A DNA stretch of 64,000 bases from Vitellaria paradoxa. Lineage: Eukaryota; Streptophyta; Magnoliopsida; Ericales; Sapotaceae. Both the position numbers and the translations under genes were made by a program. The notes under the pieces are model-generated. The model made no database searches. It was not told the origin of the DNA and worked only from the letters and a program-made list of their open reading frames with translations. Below are positions 11,222 through 23,420 of the stretch, piece after piece. Position 1 is the stretch's first letter. Each line of letters begins with the position of its first letter. The stretch spans positions 45,324,173 to 45,388,172 of the forward strand of contig CM034233.1 of NCBI GenBank assembly GCA_019916065.1. The letters run 5' to 3'.

Positions 11222-11690
11222 TTATAGCACCTTAGGGATCTAATGTAGAGATTCTTAAGGTCTTCAAAGCAATTCGACAATTATAGGGATCTAACACTGA
11301 GATTCCTAAGGCCCTCAAATCAATCCAACAACACCTTAGCAATCTAACACAAAGATTTCTAAGGCCTTCAAAGCAATTCGACATTCTTAGGGATCTGACA
11401 CTAAGATTCCTAAGGCCTTCAAATCAATCCAACAACACCTTAGGGATCTAGCATAGAGAGTCCTGAGGTCTTCAAAGCAATCCAATAAACATCTTAGGGA
11501 TCTGACAGAGATTCCTAAGGTGTTCAATGCCATCCAACAACATCTTAAGGATCTCACATAAAGATTTCTAAGGCCTTTAATGCTATCCTACAATCCTAGG
11601 GATCTAAAATAGTAATTTCTAAGGCCTTCAATATTTTCCCACAACCTTAAGGATTTGAAATAATGATTCCTAAGGCCTTCAATGCAGTCC
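11222..11690 (+). repeat. 52-bp tandem array, nine copies
   Basis: The unit carries GGGATCTAACA, GATTCCTAAGGCCTTCAA and ATCCAACAACACCTTA. The AAGG core falls at 11257, 11308, 11361, 11412, 11465, 11517, 11570, 11621 and 11672, so spacing is 51-53 bp. Early units alternate between CAAAGCAATTCGACA and CAAATCAATCCAACA versions, suggesting a 104-bp higher-order period. Confidence 0.92.
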
Positions 11691-11728
11691 CCAAGTCAGT
11701 TTTAGAGGTCTAGAGGTGTGAGCAAACT

Positions 11729-12030
11729 CTTAGCCCTGAATTCTTACCGAAGTCAAATTCAAAGGCTCTAGTTGATGTAGGTGCAAACGGCTGCTATCAT
11801 AAATGACTTTTAGCCCTAAATTCTTATCAAAGCTGAATTCAAAGGCTCTAACTGATGTAAGCACAAACGACTACTGTCATGAATGACTTTCAGGCCCGAA
11901 TTCTTACCGAAACCAAATTCAAAAGATTTAGCTGATGTAGGTGCGAACAGATGCTGGCACGAACAAATTTTCAACTGTGAATTCTTGCTAGAGCTGAATT
12001 TAAAGGCTCTGGATGATGTAGGCTCGAAAT
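11729..12030 (+). repeat. 80-bp tandem array, four copies
   Basis: The core GAATTCTTACCGAA recurs at 11738, 11818, 11898 and 11979, each followed by AAATTCAAAGGCTCTA and GATGTAGG. Copies are diverged but keep the 80-bp spacing. Confidence 0.9.
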
Positions 12031-12430
12031 TAAAAAGTCTTCAAATAATAAAAGTTCAAATTGATAAAGTCTTCAAAATAATAAAAGCTTGAACTGATGA
12101 AATCTTCAATAATAAAAGCTCGAAGTGATGAAGTCTTCAATAATAAAAGCTTCAAATAATAAAAGTTCAAACTGATGAAGACTTAAAATAATATAAGCTC
12201 TAATTGATGAAATCTTCAAATAATAAAAGCTCGAATTAATGAAGTTTTCAAATAATAAAAGCATGAACTGTTGAAGTCTTCAAATAATAAAAGTCAAACT
12301 GATGAAGGCTTGAAATAATAAAAACTCGAAGTGATGAAGGCTTAAATAATAAAAGCTCAAAATGATGAAGTCTTCTAAAAATAAAAGCTGGAACTGGTTA
12401 AGTTTTCAAAAATATAAAGGCTTGAACAGA
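12031..12430 (+). repeat. about 32-bp tandem array, roughly twelve copies
   Basis: The unit is like GATGAAGTCTTCAAATAATAAAAGCTCGAACT. The AATAATAAAAG core recurs every 31-33 bp from about 12044 to 12378. It directly follows the 80-bp array; the last 80-bp unit runs into the first 32-bp unit. Confidence 0.9.
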
Positions 12431-12952
12431 TATAAGCAGAAGCCAAAAGCTCTGGTTTATAAACGCTCAAACAAATGCAGGCTTCAAATAGATGGAGTCA
12501 AAAGTCAGCAAATTATGAAATTACAAAATTACAATTTTGAATTCTAGATGCAAGATGCTGAAAAAAAAAGTTAGCAATTAAAGAAAGTGCAGCGTAAAAA
12601 AACCAGTGCAGTGTGAAATAAACGAAAAAATATAAAAAAGAGTTCATACACGTCTTTGATGAAAATTTTGATTATATATATAGCATAAAAGATAGAAGAT
12701 ATGCATATATGGAATTATCAACTTTCCTGTGCCAAAATTATTTTGAGTCAACACTTTATCACATCACTGTTAGCCTTCCCAACCACTTGAGATTATTGAA
12801 AAGCACCAAAAGTCTCTATTAGAAAATACTTTGTTGCCCTTGAAAAAAAAAATACTCTGCTACTGTTGAAGAAAAAAATAATACTCTGTTACCCTTGAAA
12901 AATAAATAAATAAATATTTGACTACACTATAATTAAAAAAATGCATTGCCTT
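12431..12952. other. AT-rich stretch between the tandem arrays and the next LTR
   Basis: No coding signal. A-rich runs and the repeated phrase TACTCTG..TAC..TTGAA (12830-12900). The 3' LTR of the Tat-type element would be expected near here but I could not identify it. Confidence 0.4.
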
Positions 12953-14040
12953 TACAATGACCCGAAATGTTTTGATCCATATATAACATTTATTTTATTC
13001 GATAACGTTATCTGTCCAATTAAATTTAATAAATTTTGAAATTTATATTTTTAATTAGGTATTTTGATATTTGTGGTGAATTAGGATCATTGTGAAATTA
13101 TGTGGATTTAATCCATTTTGTGAGTCGTTGGTATAGATATAAAAAAAATTTTGGTAAATAATAATAATAATAGGATAAAGGGAAATTTTGATGGAGTACA
13201 AGTAATATAGGTAAACATAAATACATAAACATTAAGAGATAACCTTTATCAATTATGATAAGTACGCAACAAAATAGTGTTAATTGCTCATTGGTTGATA
13301 TTAAATTCTAATTAGATGGGAAGACTCCAGTTTGGGTTGCCTTCGATAAAAAGAAATATTGTTAGTTACGGATTTTTTTTGTGGTGCAACGTTATAGCAA
13401 AACCCTACGAATATATATATATATACCCAGCTAATTTTCACACCAGAAAAAGAGAGGGGTGGTTGTGAGAAAACCCTAGCGGCCCATTAATCTATCTCTC
13501 TTCCTCACCCCGAGAACAAGGAGCCAGCCTTTTTGTACCTCAGCCATCTCTATCGCGTGCTAGTTCGCTCGATACTAGAGATCTTCGTTCACTACCCAAC
13601 TTGAGCCACTGTTGCGTATTGCTTTGAATCGACAAGGCAACAAGTACCAACCATTCCAAAAGCATCCCGATGCAACTTCCTTATCATTCTTGTTGCTGCA
13701 GTTTTACCTGTTTATACACATATGTAGCTATACATTAAACGAACGGAGGTAAAGGGCGGAACTTTTAATATTAAATATATGTATATTTATATATGCATTA
13801 ATTTTGATGTGATTGAATAAATTTTTCAGATTGAGATTTTGAATTTTTATATATATGTGCTTAAGCGATCAATTCTAAGTTTCAAATTACTGTGTTGATA
13901 TTTCTTTTATTTTATTAAACAAATCCATTAACGAAATAATAATAATAATAATAATATCATGGGTTGCCAGAATTGAACACGTTCTAGGCATTGATTCCAT
14001 TAATGAACACCTGCAGGTTTAATTGGTAAACTGGAAGGCT

Positions 14041-14042
14041 TT

Positions 14043-14082
<40 letters not shown>

Positions 14083-14105
14083 CGTGTGTGTTTGTGTGTG
14101 TCTGT
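14041..14105. repeat. (TA)n(TG)n microsatellite
   Basis: A TA run passes into a TG run with a few substitutions. Other AT microsatellites occur at 13410, 14218-14248 and 14500-14522 in the same LTR. Confidence 0.9.
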
Positions 14106-14211
14106 ATATGTAATGTATATATGTATGCGTATATGTAATAAATATGTAATATATATATACATATATTATGCACATCAAAATCCTAAGTGACTTTGATGTC
14201 TGATTGATTAA

Positions 14212-14250
<39 letters not shown>

Positions 14251-14989
14251 CTTTTACTTTAAATTCTTGGACGTGATGTTGAAACTCAATACTTTGATTG
14301 CAAATATATATACATATTTATATACGTAATAGAATGCATGTTGCCTGGAATTTGTTTGGATTGTTTGAATGTGATATTGGATGGTTTGATTTGTACTAGT
14401 GGTGTGAACGACTACATGCCCATGTGAGTGCATTATTTATTTAAAAAAAATTCTTTAAGTGCTGGACGTGATGGATAAAGGCTTAAAGTCTTGAATTGAA
14501 ATATATATATATATATATATATGTTAATAAGTAATATTTTGTGCCCAGCAAAGACTTAAACTTTTGTCCTTATATGATAGTTTGTCTTATTTTGGATTTT
14601 ATCTTTACATGTTAGTTTGTTTTGAAAGCTTTTGCATTAATTGTTAGAAACATATCTAGTAACTAGTTGTCCTGTGATTCTTCAGTAATATTGGTTATTA
14701 TTATTTATATGTTGAGATTTACAGATTATTTAAAATATTTTGAAGAATTCATAAGGGATTTAATAAATAATGAATTTAAATACAGAATTTATTTAATGTA
14801 GATATTAAAATAAAATTTGATGCGTTTTGTTGAGTTGAGGGGTACTAAAAATATCGGGTATACGTACCCAAGGGTTAAAAGTCCCGAAACCCGCGCGGGG
14901 TTGGTTATCGATTCCAGTAGGCTAGTAACCTATGAACTAGCAGATGTCTAAGGGTGGCATATTACATTCCTAAGACCTTGGTCTAGGAA

Positions 14990-15107
14990 GTAGACACCGA
15001 AGGATGGTGTATATTGGTTAGGTCTTGTTTCTACGAGACAACCAAGTAGACATCGAAGGAAGATGTATATTGGTTGGGTCCTGTTTCTACGGGACAACTA
15101 AGTAGCA
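14990..15107 (+). repeat. tandem duplication of about 54 bp in LTR
   Basis: Two neighbouring copies of GTAGACACCGAAGGATGGTG followed by TATATTGGTTAGGTC and CTGTTTCTACGGGACAAC, differing at several positions. Confidence 0.85.
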
Positions 15108-15717
15108 GTACCTTGAAATCGAATTGTTTGTCTTTGATGTGTGATGTGGTGCTAAAACGCAATTAATTGTAACAAAGATAAATTGATAAATTGATTTAAT
15201 TTATTGTTTGAGATTGCTTCTTGTGCATAACTGTTTCACTTAGTAGCATATTAGGGCATTGTTGCATTTATATTATTATTAGGGTTCCGAGCACACGTGG
15301 TATTAGTGCTCATCCCCTTACAGCTTGTAATGCAGGTAATGAATTTGAGTCATGTGCTGGACCTGCTCAATAAGGAAGTTAGAGTTTATTTATTTATTTT
15401 ATTTATTTAATTACATAAGAAATTTTTAGAGAATTGTTTTTAGTGGATTGTAATAAGTCTTTGTTTGTGAGGAACAGTTAATTGTTTATCGATGAGAGAT
15501 TATTTAGGTTAAGTTTGGAGCTTTGTTGCCTAGTTAGTTTTGACTAAGGCATTTATTTAAATTTAAAGCTTAGTTTTATGTATTAATTTTTTATATTTAT
15601 TTTTATTGCTCCATAGAGTGTGTGTATGGCTCTGGTGTGAGACAAGGAAAGTTATTTAATGTTGTATTATGTGTACTTTTGTTCATATACTCAGGTTTTG
15701 AAACCTGGGGCATGACA

Positions 15718-17400
15718 ACTTGCCAATTGAAGAAGCGTAAAGATGCCTGCTTTGCTTCACTTGTGAAGGAATAAAGATGCTCACTTTGCTTTTCTTCACT
15801 AAAAATTCTTTTGAATCGAAGAAAATAGTGGATGGAAGCTTCTTTATATAGATAAATTTAAATCCTAATCTAAAAAAAAATGCATGCTATGTACGAGATA
15901 GATTTAAATCCTTGCATGTTGTGTACGTCCAAAGGAAAAAAAATAAAATAAAACATTGTGTCCGAAAAAAATTGTTGTGCATATAGAATTAACAGTCATT
16001 ATTGCATCAACCGCAGAAGGGGAGATCTTCAAAGCATTAAAATGAGCTCCTGCAAGAATCAATTTTGCAAATATAGGCACCATTTGGCATCTCCAAAAAA
16101 AAAAAAAAAACTCTAAAAACTTCTATCACATCTACTTTTTTATTTCATTGCACGCATTACGAACTTACAACTTTTCTGACTTTATCTCATTTTTTCTCAC
16201 TTTTTATCACTCTAAACACACACATATTGATTCGTGTAGTAACAAAATACCGCCACTAGATATTAAAGTCAACCCATAGGTATGTAACAGTGTTGGAAAG
16301 TGGGAAGCTTAGCCTGAAAAAAAAAAGGGGGGGAATAAAATAAAGGAAATGTTTACCTGAACATCACTTTGGGTCAAGAATAATATTAGATGTATTGTAG
16401 TCTACTTAATATGCATTGGAATCTACAAATGATGTCGTGCAAATTAATTATAAGAAAATCTTGAAGTTTGAATCAAGTTGATGGTCAGCAAATAGGAACA
16501 ATTACAAGACTGCTTCAATGCAAGGCATTTGCTTCAAACTGGATGCATACGTGAAGATGCTACTGCACTTGAATAAAAGGAATTGCACTACTTTACCGAC
16601 ACAGAAAAGAAGAATATAATGCTGTTTAACTCCACTTCACTGATAATTATTTTGAATTGGAGAAAAGAATTGATGGAGGGTTCTTTATATAGACGAAATT
16701 AAATCCTACTTCAATTATAATTAGGATTTAGGATTCTCAAAATTTTGATCAAATTCTAGAAAGAACAAACTTCAATTAAATTTGAAGGAAAGTTTTAAAT
16801 CCAAATTGTATTAGAATTAAAAAATAATAATTCTAGTACCTAGCAAATTCAAACTCCTCGCTTATATAAGAGTTCTGCCATAATTTAAATTGATGATTTA
16901 AAAAAAAAAATAGATGAGGAGTTCTGCCATAGGTGTGGGTGGTACTTGGATTGCTCAAATCAATTGCAAGTGTGGACCCAACAAAGTTCTTATTCATTCA
17001 TCCAAACAAAGTTGGTGGCCGAGGTTTCCTTTGAAACTCAAAACAAAACCTAAGTCTTTGGTTCCTAAACTAAATCAAGTGTTATCTACCAAATATGATT
17101 CTGATTTAGAATTGCAAACTGATCAAAATATAAGTTACGAAATTCCATTCTAATTTGTATTATTTACCAAAAGCAACTTCCTTGTCCCAAGGTGCTAACA
17201 TAAACTTGTCCCAAGGTGCTAACATAAAAGTGTGCCACTTGGGTAAATAAATTTCAAGTCCATCCAGTTATGAAATGTAAGATCATCTTTGTCTGAAATA
17301 ATTCATGACCTTGATATCTACACTTAGTCAATCTCGAAACCATATTAGAATACATTCTAGTTACTTGATAAATTTAAAATTCAAAAAAAAAAAGAATTTT
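15718..17400. other. unresolved retroelement-like DNA with an 85-bp direct repeat
   Basis: A segment with TTCACT, TTTTGAAT..GAGAAAA and TTCTTTATATAGA at 15785-15870 recurs at 16625-16715, about 840 bp apart and in the same orientation. Both contain a possible TATA box, so they could be degenerate LTR promoters of a small element. A 25-bp tandem duplication (CTTGTCCCAAGGTGCTAACAT) lies at 17180-17230. The 79-codon ORF at 16914-17153 has no recognisable domain. Confidence 0.4.
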
Positions 17401-17700
17401 GATTCCAAGTCAAATTTGAAATTAGAAATAAATTTAATTTCTTTCATGAAAGCGGAATTTTGATTCCAACTCAAATTTGGAATTCAAAATAAAATCAAAT
17501 TCATTATTTTGATTCCAACACAAATTTGGAATTCGAAAGAAAATCAAATTCATTATTTAGATTCCAATCCAAATTTGGAATTCGAAAGAAAATGAAATTC
17601 ATTATTTTGATTCCAACCCAAATTTGGAATTTGAAATAAAATCAAATTCATTATTTTATTCCAACCCAAATTTGGAATTCGAAAAAAATTCAAATTTAAT
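17401..17700 (+). repeat. 49-bp tandem array, about six copies
   Basis: GATTCCAA, then CAAATTTGGAATTCGAAA, then AAATCAAATTCATTATTTT recurs with starts near 17401, 17462, 17511, 17560, 17609 and 17657. Spacing is 48-49 bp after the first unit. CCAAATTTGG inside the unit is palindromic. Confidence 0.92.
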
Positions 17701-17886
17701 ATTTTAATTTCTATGTATAGAAATTGAAATATTTGAAATGTGACTTACATCAAATTTCAAGGAAAAATTGTCATTGTGCAAGAATCCAAATTGTTCCAAT
17801 CAATGGCATCAAATTTTCAAATTCATGACTTGCTTACTTTTCAACACTACTAAAATGCGTTCATGATCAAGTCTCAAGGGGGCATT

Positions 17887-18571
17887 TGTAGACAAGCAAA
17901 TTTTGGCCAATCAAATGTTGCCAAGTGTCAAATAAAAGCCAAATTAAATCAACAAAATCATATCTTGCCAAGTGTCTTGTGGAGGATTTTAGCAAAATTA
18001 CAAATGTGGATGAATGACAAGTCGTTACGTGTGAAAGTATTGCAGCCTGAAGATGACAAGACTTGACCAATCTAATTGTGCCACTTGTTAGCTTCACCTA
18101 CTAGTAAAAATAATTAATACTTACTAATATTTATCTCTTGAAAATAAATAAGGGATAATTATTTAAAAAGTATGATATTATCCAACTTCTTGATATTATT
18201 TTTTATTTAATAAATAAAACAATGAGATATTTATCTTGGAGAACTTAAACTCTACTGTGACTCTCTCTCACACATCTATAAATGGGGGTCACAATGAAAG
18301 AGAAAAAGACATTCTTTCTGCATAATAGGAGATTCTGCTGGATCTAGTTGCCAAAGCCCAATAGACTCTCAAGCATTAAGGACGTCCAAGTGTTGGTTTG
18401 AGATCAAGTATCAAGCTCTTGCATCAACATTTTGAAGAGAAGAATCAGAGAATTTTATTTCTTTGATTAGAAATTATTAGAGATTATAATCCATTTTTCT
18501 TCAAATCAATAAATTTAATTTGCTCCTACAATTTGTGTTTATTTTCCAAACACGAAATTTATGTGTACACA
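17887..18571 (+). repeat. LTR-like sequence preceded by a polypurine tract
   Basis: CAAGGGGGCAT at 17876-17885 resembles a gypsy polypurine tract and is followed by TGTAGACAAGC. The sequence ends near GTGTACACA, giving TG...CA with short inverted ends. A TATA-like CTATAAATGGGG lies at 18276. No second copy was found, so it is a single 3' LTR or fragment. Confidence 0.5.
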
Positions 18572-18599
18572 TGTATCCATGCTTCACAAGTATGTATCA

Positions 18600-18894
18600 A
18601 ATTCTACACATATATTAGATTGGAGTGGACTAGAAGTGGATCTTGATGTGACATACGAGGTTAGACCAGTCCAGATTTGAATTCTTGAGATCAGGTGCTT
18701 CGAGGAAAAACGATTTTGTTGGTTCAAGTAATACAAAAACATCACATTGTGGAAGAATCTACCAGGGAACGCAAATCTAAAATGCAAACTCAATTTCCTC
18801 AATTATTTATTTAGTTATAATGTTGTAACTGTCATTTCAAGTATGGCAACTGTTTTAAAGTTTTGAGGACGAAACTTCTATAAGGAGGGAATGA
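18600..18894 (+). pseudogene. Tekay chromodomain and pol 3' end, broken
   Basis: Fragments in different frames read VLRGKTI, EESTRERKSKMQ and TQFPQLF, which fit the end of a chromovirus chromodomain where the pattern EEATWERE..M...YP.LF is usual. Then comes TTTTGAGGACGAAACTTC and a GGAGGGAATG polypurine tract, the standard end of Tekay pol. Frameshifts are present and the upstream integrase is absent. Confidence 0.65.
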
Positions 18895-19699
18895 TGTAAT
18901 GATTCTAAAAGAAAAATGGTGGCAATCAAAAAGGGCACTTGCTGGCACCCTAACCACCTTAGCTTTGATGAGTCATTTCCCTCTTCCCCTTTCAACTCCC
19001 ATGAATCATCCCCCTAGCTCGTGAAACACCCCACGTTGTATACATATAGGTTACATTACAGGAAAAAAATATACAATGACCCAAAAAAGGATAGAAGAGG
19101 GAGAAGTTGGTACCAAAACTCAAATTATTTCTTTAGTTTCCTAATTAAACTAGTTTGGAATGCGGCTGCACTATCAAATTAAAGAAAGGTGGATTGGGTT
19201 AGAGATACGATGAATTTTCAATCTTTCCAACAAAGAACGAGGTAGGGAATTAGTATACTATTTATATTTTTTGTAATATCATCTTTAACAGGAAATGACT
19301 ATGAGACTAATTTTGGCATGTTTAAAGCAAAGTTTTAAGTTTTTAAACCAAAGTGTAAATTTTCTTTGAGGAAGGAAATAAACAATAAAGAAATTTTAGG
19401 CTAGTGCTTGTTTTTCCCCTCAGTGCTCGCAACTCCCCTAGTTTGGCCAATTTCACTCTCATTTTGTTATAAAATGTTATAACATAATAAAATACATGCA
19501 TATATATAAATATATAGCATTTAATAGATGTATAAATGTGTGTTAACAATTATATACTATTAAATTAATATTAAGCTGTACAACCAAATATTCGATGGCA
19601 CTAAAATTGTGATTATGTTTCTAAAAATTGCTATTTAATGCTAAGACATGCTATGATATGTTAACAATAAGATGAATATGTGTTCATTGAGAAACAAAT
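18895..19699 (+). repeat. start of a Tekay-type 3' LTR, truncated
   Basis: TGTAATGATTC begins directly after the polypurine tract at 18885-18893. The LTR end is not visible; the sequence gives way to the next element at 19700. Contains TATACATATAGG near 19038. Confidence 0.5.
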
Positions 19700-21550
19700 T
19701 GTGACATCCCGAATTATTAAATGCATTAATAATTTAATTTTTATTTTGTACTTAGGAATTTTAATTGTGTTAATTTGGTATTAATTTAAAATTTATTTAG
19801 TCTTAATTTAAATTAATTAGTGCATCAATTAATTCATTAATACATTAGTCAGTTTAAGTTAATTAATTGAGATATCAATTAAGATATCCATTATGGATAG
19901 ACTATACTTTGATTAGGCATGAGTGGACAGCAAAGAATTACATATGTGGTGGGTTTTGGTGTGCAAGGTTTGTGAAGCCACGTGGCAACTCTAGGGGGGA
20001 AAAAGAGAAAGAAAAAGAAAGAGAAGGATTTGAGGCGGTGGGAGACTTCACTGCTTAGTCATATTTATATATATACGTAGTACATGGATTATAGTTAAAA
20101 TCATGAGGAACAGAGAGAAAAAAAATAGAAAGGTGGGTAAAAGAAAATAGTATGGAAAAGCTGTGAGGAAGGAACAGTGAAAAAGAAGGAGAAGCAATGA
20201 AGAAAAATTGAGTATTTTGGCCAGATTATTAAGGTAAATTATTTTATTTTGTTAATTTAAAATTAATTCTAAAGAATGTTAAATAAATTAGCTATGTTAA
20301 AAATGGAGTGGTTGTATTCCATTTATTAGATTTATATTATTAATTAATTTAGTTTATATTTGAATTGTTTAATATCTGATTTACATAATTTGTTTGGGTT
20401 TTAGGACTCGAGGACAATCAGCAGTAACCACCCTAGTAAATTGATTTTCTTAGAATAGTTGCTGTTCAGGTGGGTGTATTAAACCTAAACGTAAAAGGTA
20501 TTAAATATAAATTGATAAATTTTATTTATTTACTGCTATTATTAATTATTTATTTTGATAAGAAATGCTGAGTATTCATGGATTTATTATATTAGATAAG
20601 AATTGTGGTTATTTGTGAATGATAAATTTGGGAGGTAATATTTTATTTGGAAGAAAAAAAATATTATTGCATATCAGCATTGATTATGTGCATTACATTT
20701 GAATTATGGTCAGGTAAGACTAGGCCAGATGGCACTAGAAAAAGAAAAAAATATATATGAGGTCAAATGGGGCCAAAAAAAGAGAGAGAAAAAATGAGGC
20801 CACATGGAGCCAAGTTAGATGGGACCAATGATGAGGCCTGATGTGGCTAATGGGACATGCTAGTTTAAAACTACTGTCCACAGTTGAGCACTCAACTCAT
20901 ATGCCAGATAGGGCTAAACATATGTTGCATTATTATTTAAATCATTTACCATGTAAATTTGTCATGAGAGGGCCAGTTGGGTCCTAGTGATGATGATGAT
21001 GATGGTTGATAAATTATATGTGGAGATATTTGTATCACTGCCAATTATGATACATTTAAATTAATTACTATTTGATTACGGGTCAGTTGTCTATATAATT
21101 ACTATGGATTATCTTTGATGTATATTTATTATTTTTTATTTTTAAATATAATACCTCCACTGAATGTGTGACGCTCACACCTAAATTTACACATTTTATG
21201 TTAAGTTTTAGAAGTGGTTGCAAGTGCCTGGAGAAGATCTTGAGTTATTTATTTCCCTATTTCAATCCTATATTAGTATTTGGAGTTCATGTAAATAAAT
21301 CCAGAGTTTCAATAGTATCAAACTGAGGTTTAGTTTGATGTTTTAGAAGTTAGAAGTTGGAATATAATTAATTGCTTGTGAGGTTTCTATTTATTTTACC
21401 AAGGAAATAATATAAACCTGACGGGTTGTGTTTTATTTTAATGTGGGTTTTTATATAACTTGTGATTATTAATATATTATGATAGAGGATATAGAGGTGT
21501 CATCTCTATTTAAGGAATTAAATATGTTACCTAAAATAGGGGTGCGATCG
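19700..21550 (+). repeat. 5' LTR of the Tekay element
   Basis: Starts TGTGACATCCCGAATT and ends GGTGCGATCG just before the primer binding site. A TATA run is at 20065-20076. A patch at 20730-20960 repeats GATGGGGCCAA-like phrases. The first 120 bases differ from the 3' LTR at about eight positions by eye, so the copy is not young. Confidence 0.88.
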
Positions 21551-21552
21551 TT

Positions 21553-21565
21553 TGGTATCAGAGCC
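21553..21565 (+). promoter_or_regulatory. primer binding site for initiator-Met tRNA
   Basis: TGGTATCAGAGCC is complementary to the 3' end of plant initiator methionine tRNA and lies two bases after the 5' LTR. Confidence 0.92.
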
Positions 21566-21839
21566 TAGGTTAGAGGTTATGTAGACTTGTCAGTGTTTAG
21601 TGCTTACGACCAGTAATAGGAAATTGTACTAGAGTTAAGTGATTGTGGTATGATGTTTATTTCCATGGATATTGAGGATCATGAAATTATAAATGTGATA
21701 GAACTACATTTTACATTATACCTTGAGTTTGATATCAGATAAAAATATGGATATTAAACTGATCCTTGAGGTAGTAGGGAAGAATGCTCAAGTGGTCAAG
21801 TCCCACAAACAATACAGGCTTCAAGGCAGCCGGAGGGTC

Positions 21840-22815
21840 AGGGGGATCAGCCTCTAGTTTAGAACCAACGAGACCCAATGGAAAGAGGAATTAAAGCTAT
21901 AGCCAGATTAGTTGAGTTTCAGACTAGGCAAATGATGAGGCCAGAAGCTCGTTGCACAATTTATGAGTAATTTCTTAAGTTAGGACCACGTCATTCTTTG
22001 GTACTATTAACCCTTTAGAAGCTAAAGATTGGTTGAAGAACATGGAGGCAATTTTTTAGGTAATGAGGATTTTTTGATAAGGACAAACTCATTCTAGTCG
22101 CATTTATGTTAAAAGATCAAGCCAAATTTTAATGGGAAGCTACAAAAAAGTTGCCAACCACTAGAATGACTTGGAATCAATTCACTGATGCCTTTAATGA
22201 TAAGTATTTTCCCCAGTCATATAGATACGAAAAAGAACAAGAGTTTATTACTTTGAGGCAAAGGAAAATGTCTGTCACAGAGTATAAAGCCCAATTTACT
22301 ATACTATCTAGATTTGGTTTAGAATTGGTGCAAATAAAAAATGTAAAGTGCCGAAGATTCCAGCAAGGATTGGAGCTTACTATCAGATCCTGAATTTCTG
22401 CTTTTGAAATGAAGATTTATAGGGAATTGGTAAATAAAGCATAACAGTAGAAAAAGATGTTTGGGAGGTAATTAGGAAGTGAGAGCAATCTAAAAAGGCT
22501 AGATTTGATTTTCCAACTTCTCGAAGGGTAGAAGGCAAATCTTCTAGATAAAGAAGCCAAGACTTTCAAAATTACAGAGGTGCAAGCTAAGTAAGAGAAA
22601 GTAGAATTGCCAATTACAATAGGACTTAAGGATAGAGCTCAAGACAGACACCACCTCGGTTGCGAGAAGCTGATGCTACGGAAAGAGTAAAGAACGTGGT
22701 ATACTTTAGATGCGAGGTTATAGGACATCACGCTAGTGAATGTACAGTTCAGCGAGCTTTTACTTGTTTTTGATGTGGTCAAGAGGGGCATATCCCCAGA
22801 AATTACCCTACTTTA
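21840..22815 (+). pseudogene. Tekay gag with zinc knuckles, broken
   Basis: The best-preserved part, 22151-22393, reads TWNQFTDAFNDKYFPQSYR and EFITLRQRKMSVTEYKAQF, the standard gag pattern of plant Tekay elements. Two zinc-knuckle remnants follow near 22705-22800. The first lacks its first Cys pair spacing; the second reads CF*CGQEGHIPRNY, with a stop and the last Cys replaced by Tyr. Gag would package RNA in the particle. Confidence 0.85.
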
Positions 22816-23420
22816 CCTACTCCAATAGCATCTATGGCTAGTGTAACTAGTGGTGATAGAGCTCCTTCAATGGCTACACAAAGAGGTAGAGGAGCATCCA
22901 AGGGATCTCACTCACAGGTTCAAGTTTATATTATGACTCGTCAGAATGCTCAGGCATCTCCTGATGTTGTTATGGGTATGCTTTCCATTATTGGTAGACT
23001 TGCTCATGCATTGATAAATTCTAATTCTACCTATTCTTTTATATCTCGAGCATTCTGCATGCATTTAGACCAACCACTCTCCTACTAGTGATATAAAATT
23101 AGCAAAAGATTTATACAGAGACTTAGTGTAGATAGCTGATAAGGGTTTGGTTATTGATTTGATACCTTTGGAGATATGTGATTTCGATATTATTTTGAGT
23201 ATGACTGGTTGTCAGCATATCATGCTTCTATTGACTGTTTTACCAAAGAAGTGATGTTTCAAATCCCAAGAAAGTCTGACTTAGTATTCAGTAGTGATCG
23301 TAGGGTTGTGCCTAATTGCTTGATATCCATATTAAAAGCTAGGAAATTGTTGAGTAGAGGATGTTAGGGATATATTGCTTATATGCTAGATGCTAAAAAG
23401 CCAGAGACTTAGCTTAATAA
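22816..23420 (+). pseudogene. Tekay aspartic protease, active site changed
   Basis: The sequence ALINSNSTYSFIS (about 23004-23042) matches the protease box normally read as LIDSGSTHSFIS. The catalytic Asp is Asn here and the Gly is Asn. A stop follows shortly after at 23086, and the rest of the domain is in several frames. Confidence 0.8.

Larger units (their letters stand above)
12953..15717 (+). repeat. Tekay-type LTR, possibly solo
   Basis: Starts TACAATGACCCGAAATG, a decayed form of the TGTAATGACCCG start of plant Tekay LTRs, and ends GGGGCATGACA. A TATA run at 13410-13424 precedes a leader with AAAACCCTAGC. The interior box CCCAAGGGTTAAAAGTCCCGAAACCCGCGCGGGGTTGG, with GGCTAGTAACCTA after it (14868-14935), has counterparts in reverse orientation at 24930-25015 and 37335-37430, within the two solo LTRs. 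No target duplication was found. Confidence 0.65.

Noticed and set aside
11222..12430. Regular repeats resembling a CRISPR array
   Set aside because: Units are directly adjacent and diverged, without unique spacers, and the context is a plant retroelement 3' UTR.
16914..17153. 79-codon ORF
   Set aside because: No recognisable domain and placed in repeat-rich DNA; not enough to call a gene.
19867..20058. 63-codon ORF, with a similar one at 33022-33228
   Set aside because: Both are at the same place in the two LTRs of the Tekay element and contain the promoter region. The shared frame reflects LTR homology, and it is shifted between copies.
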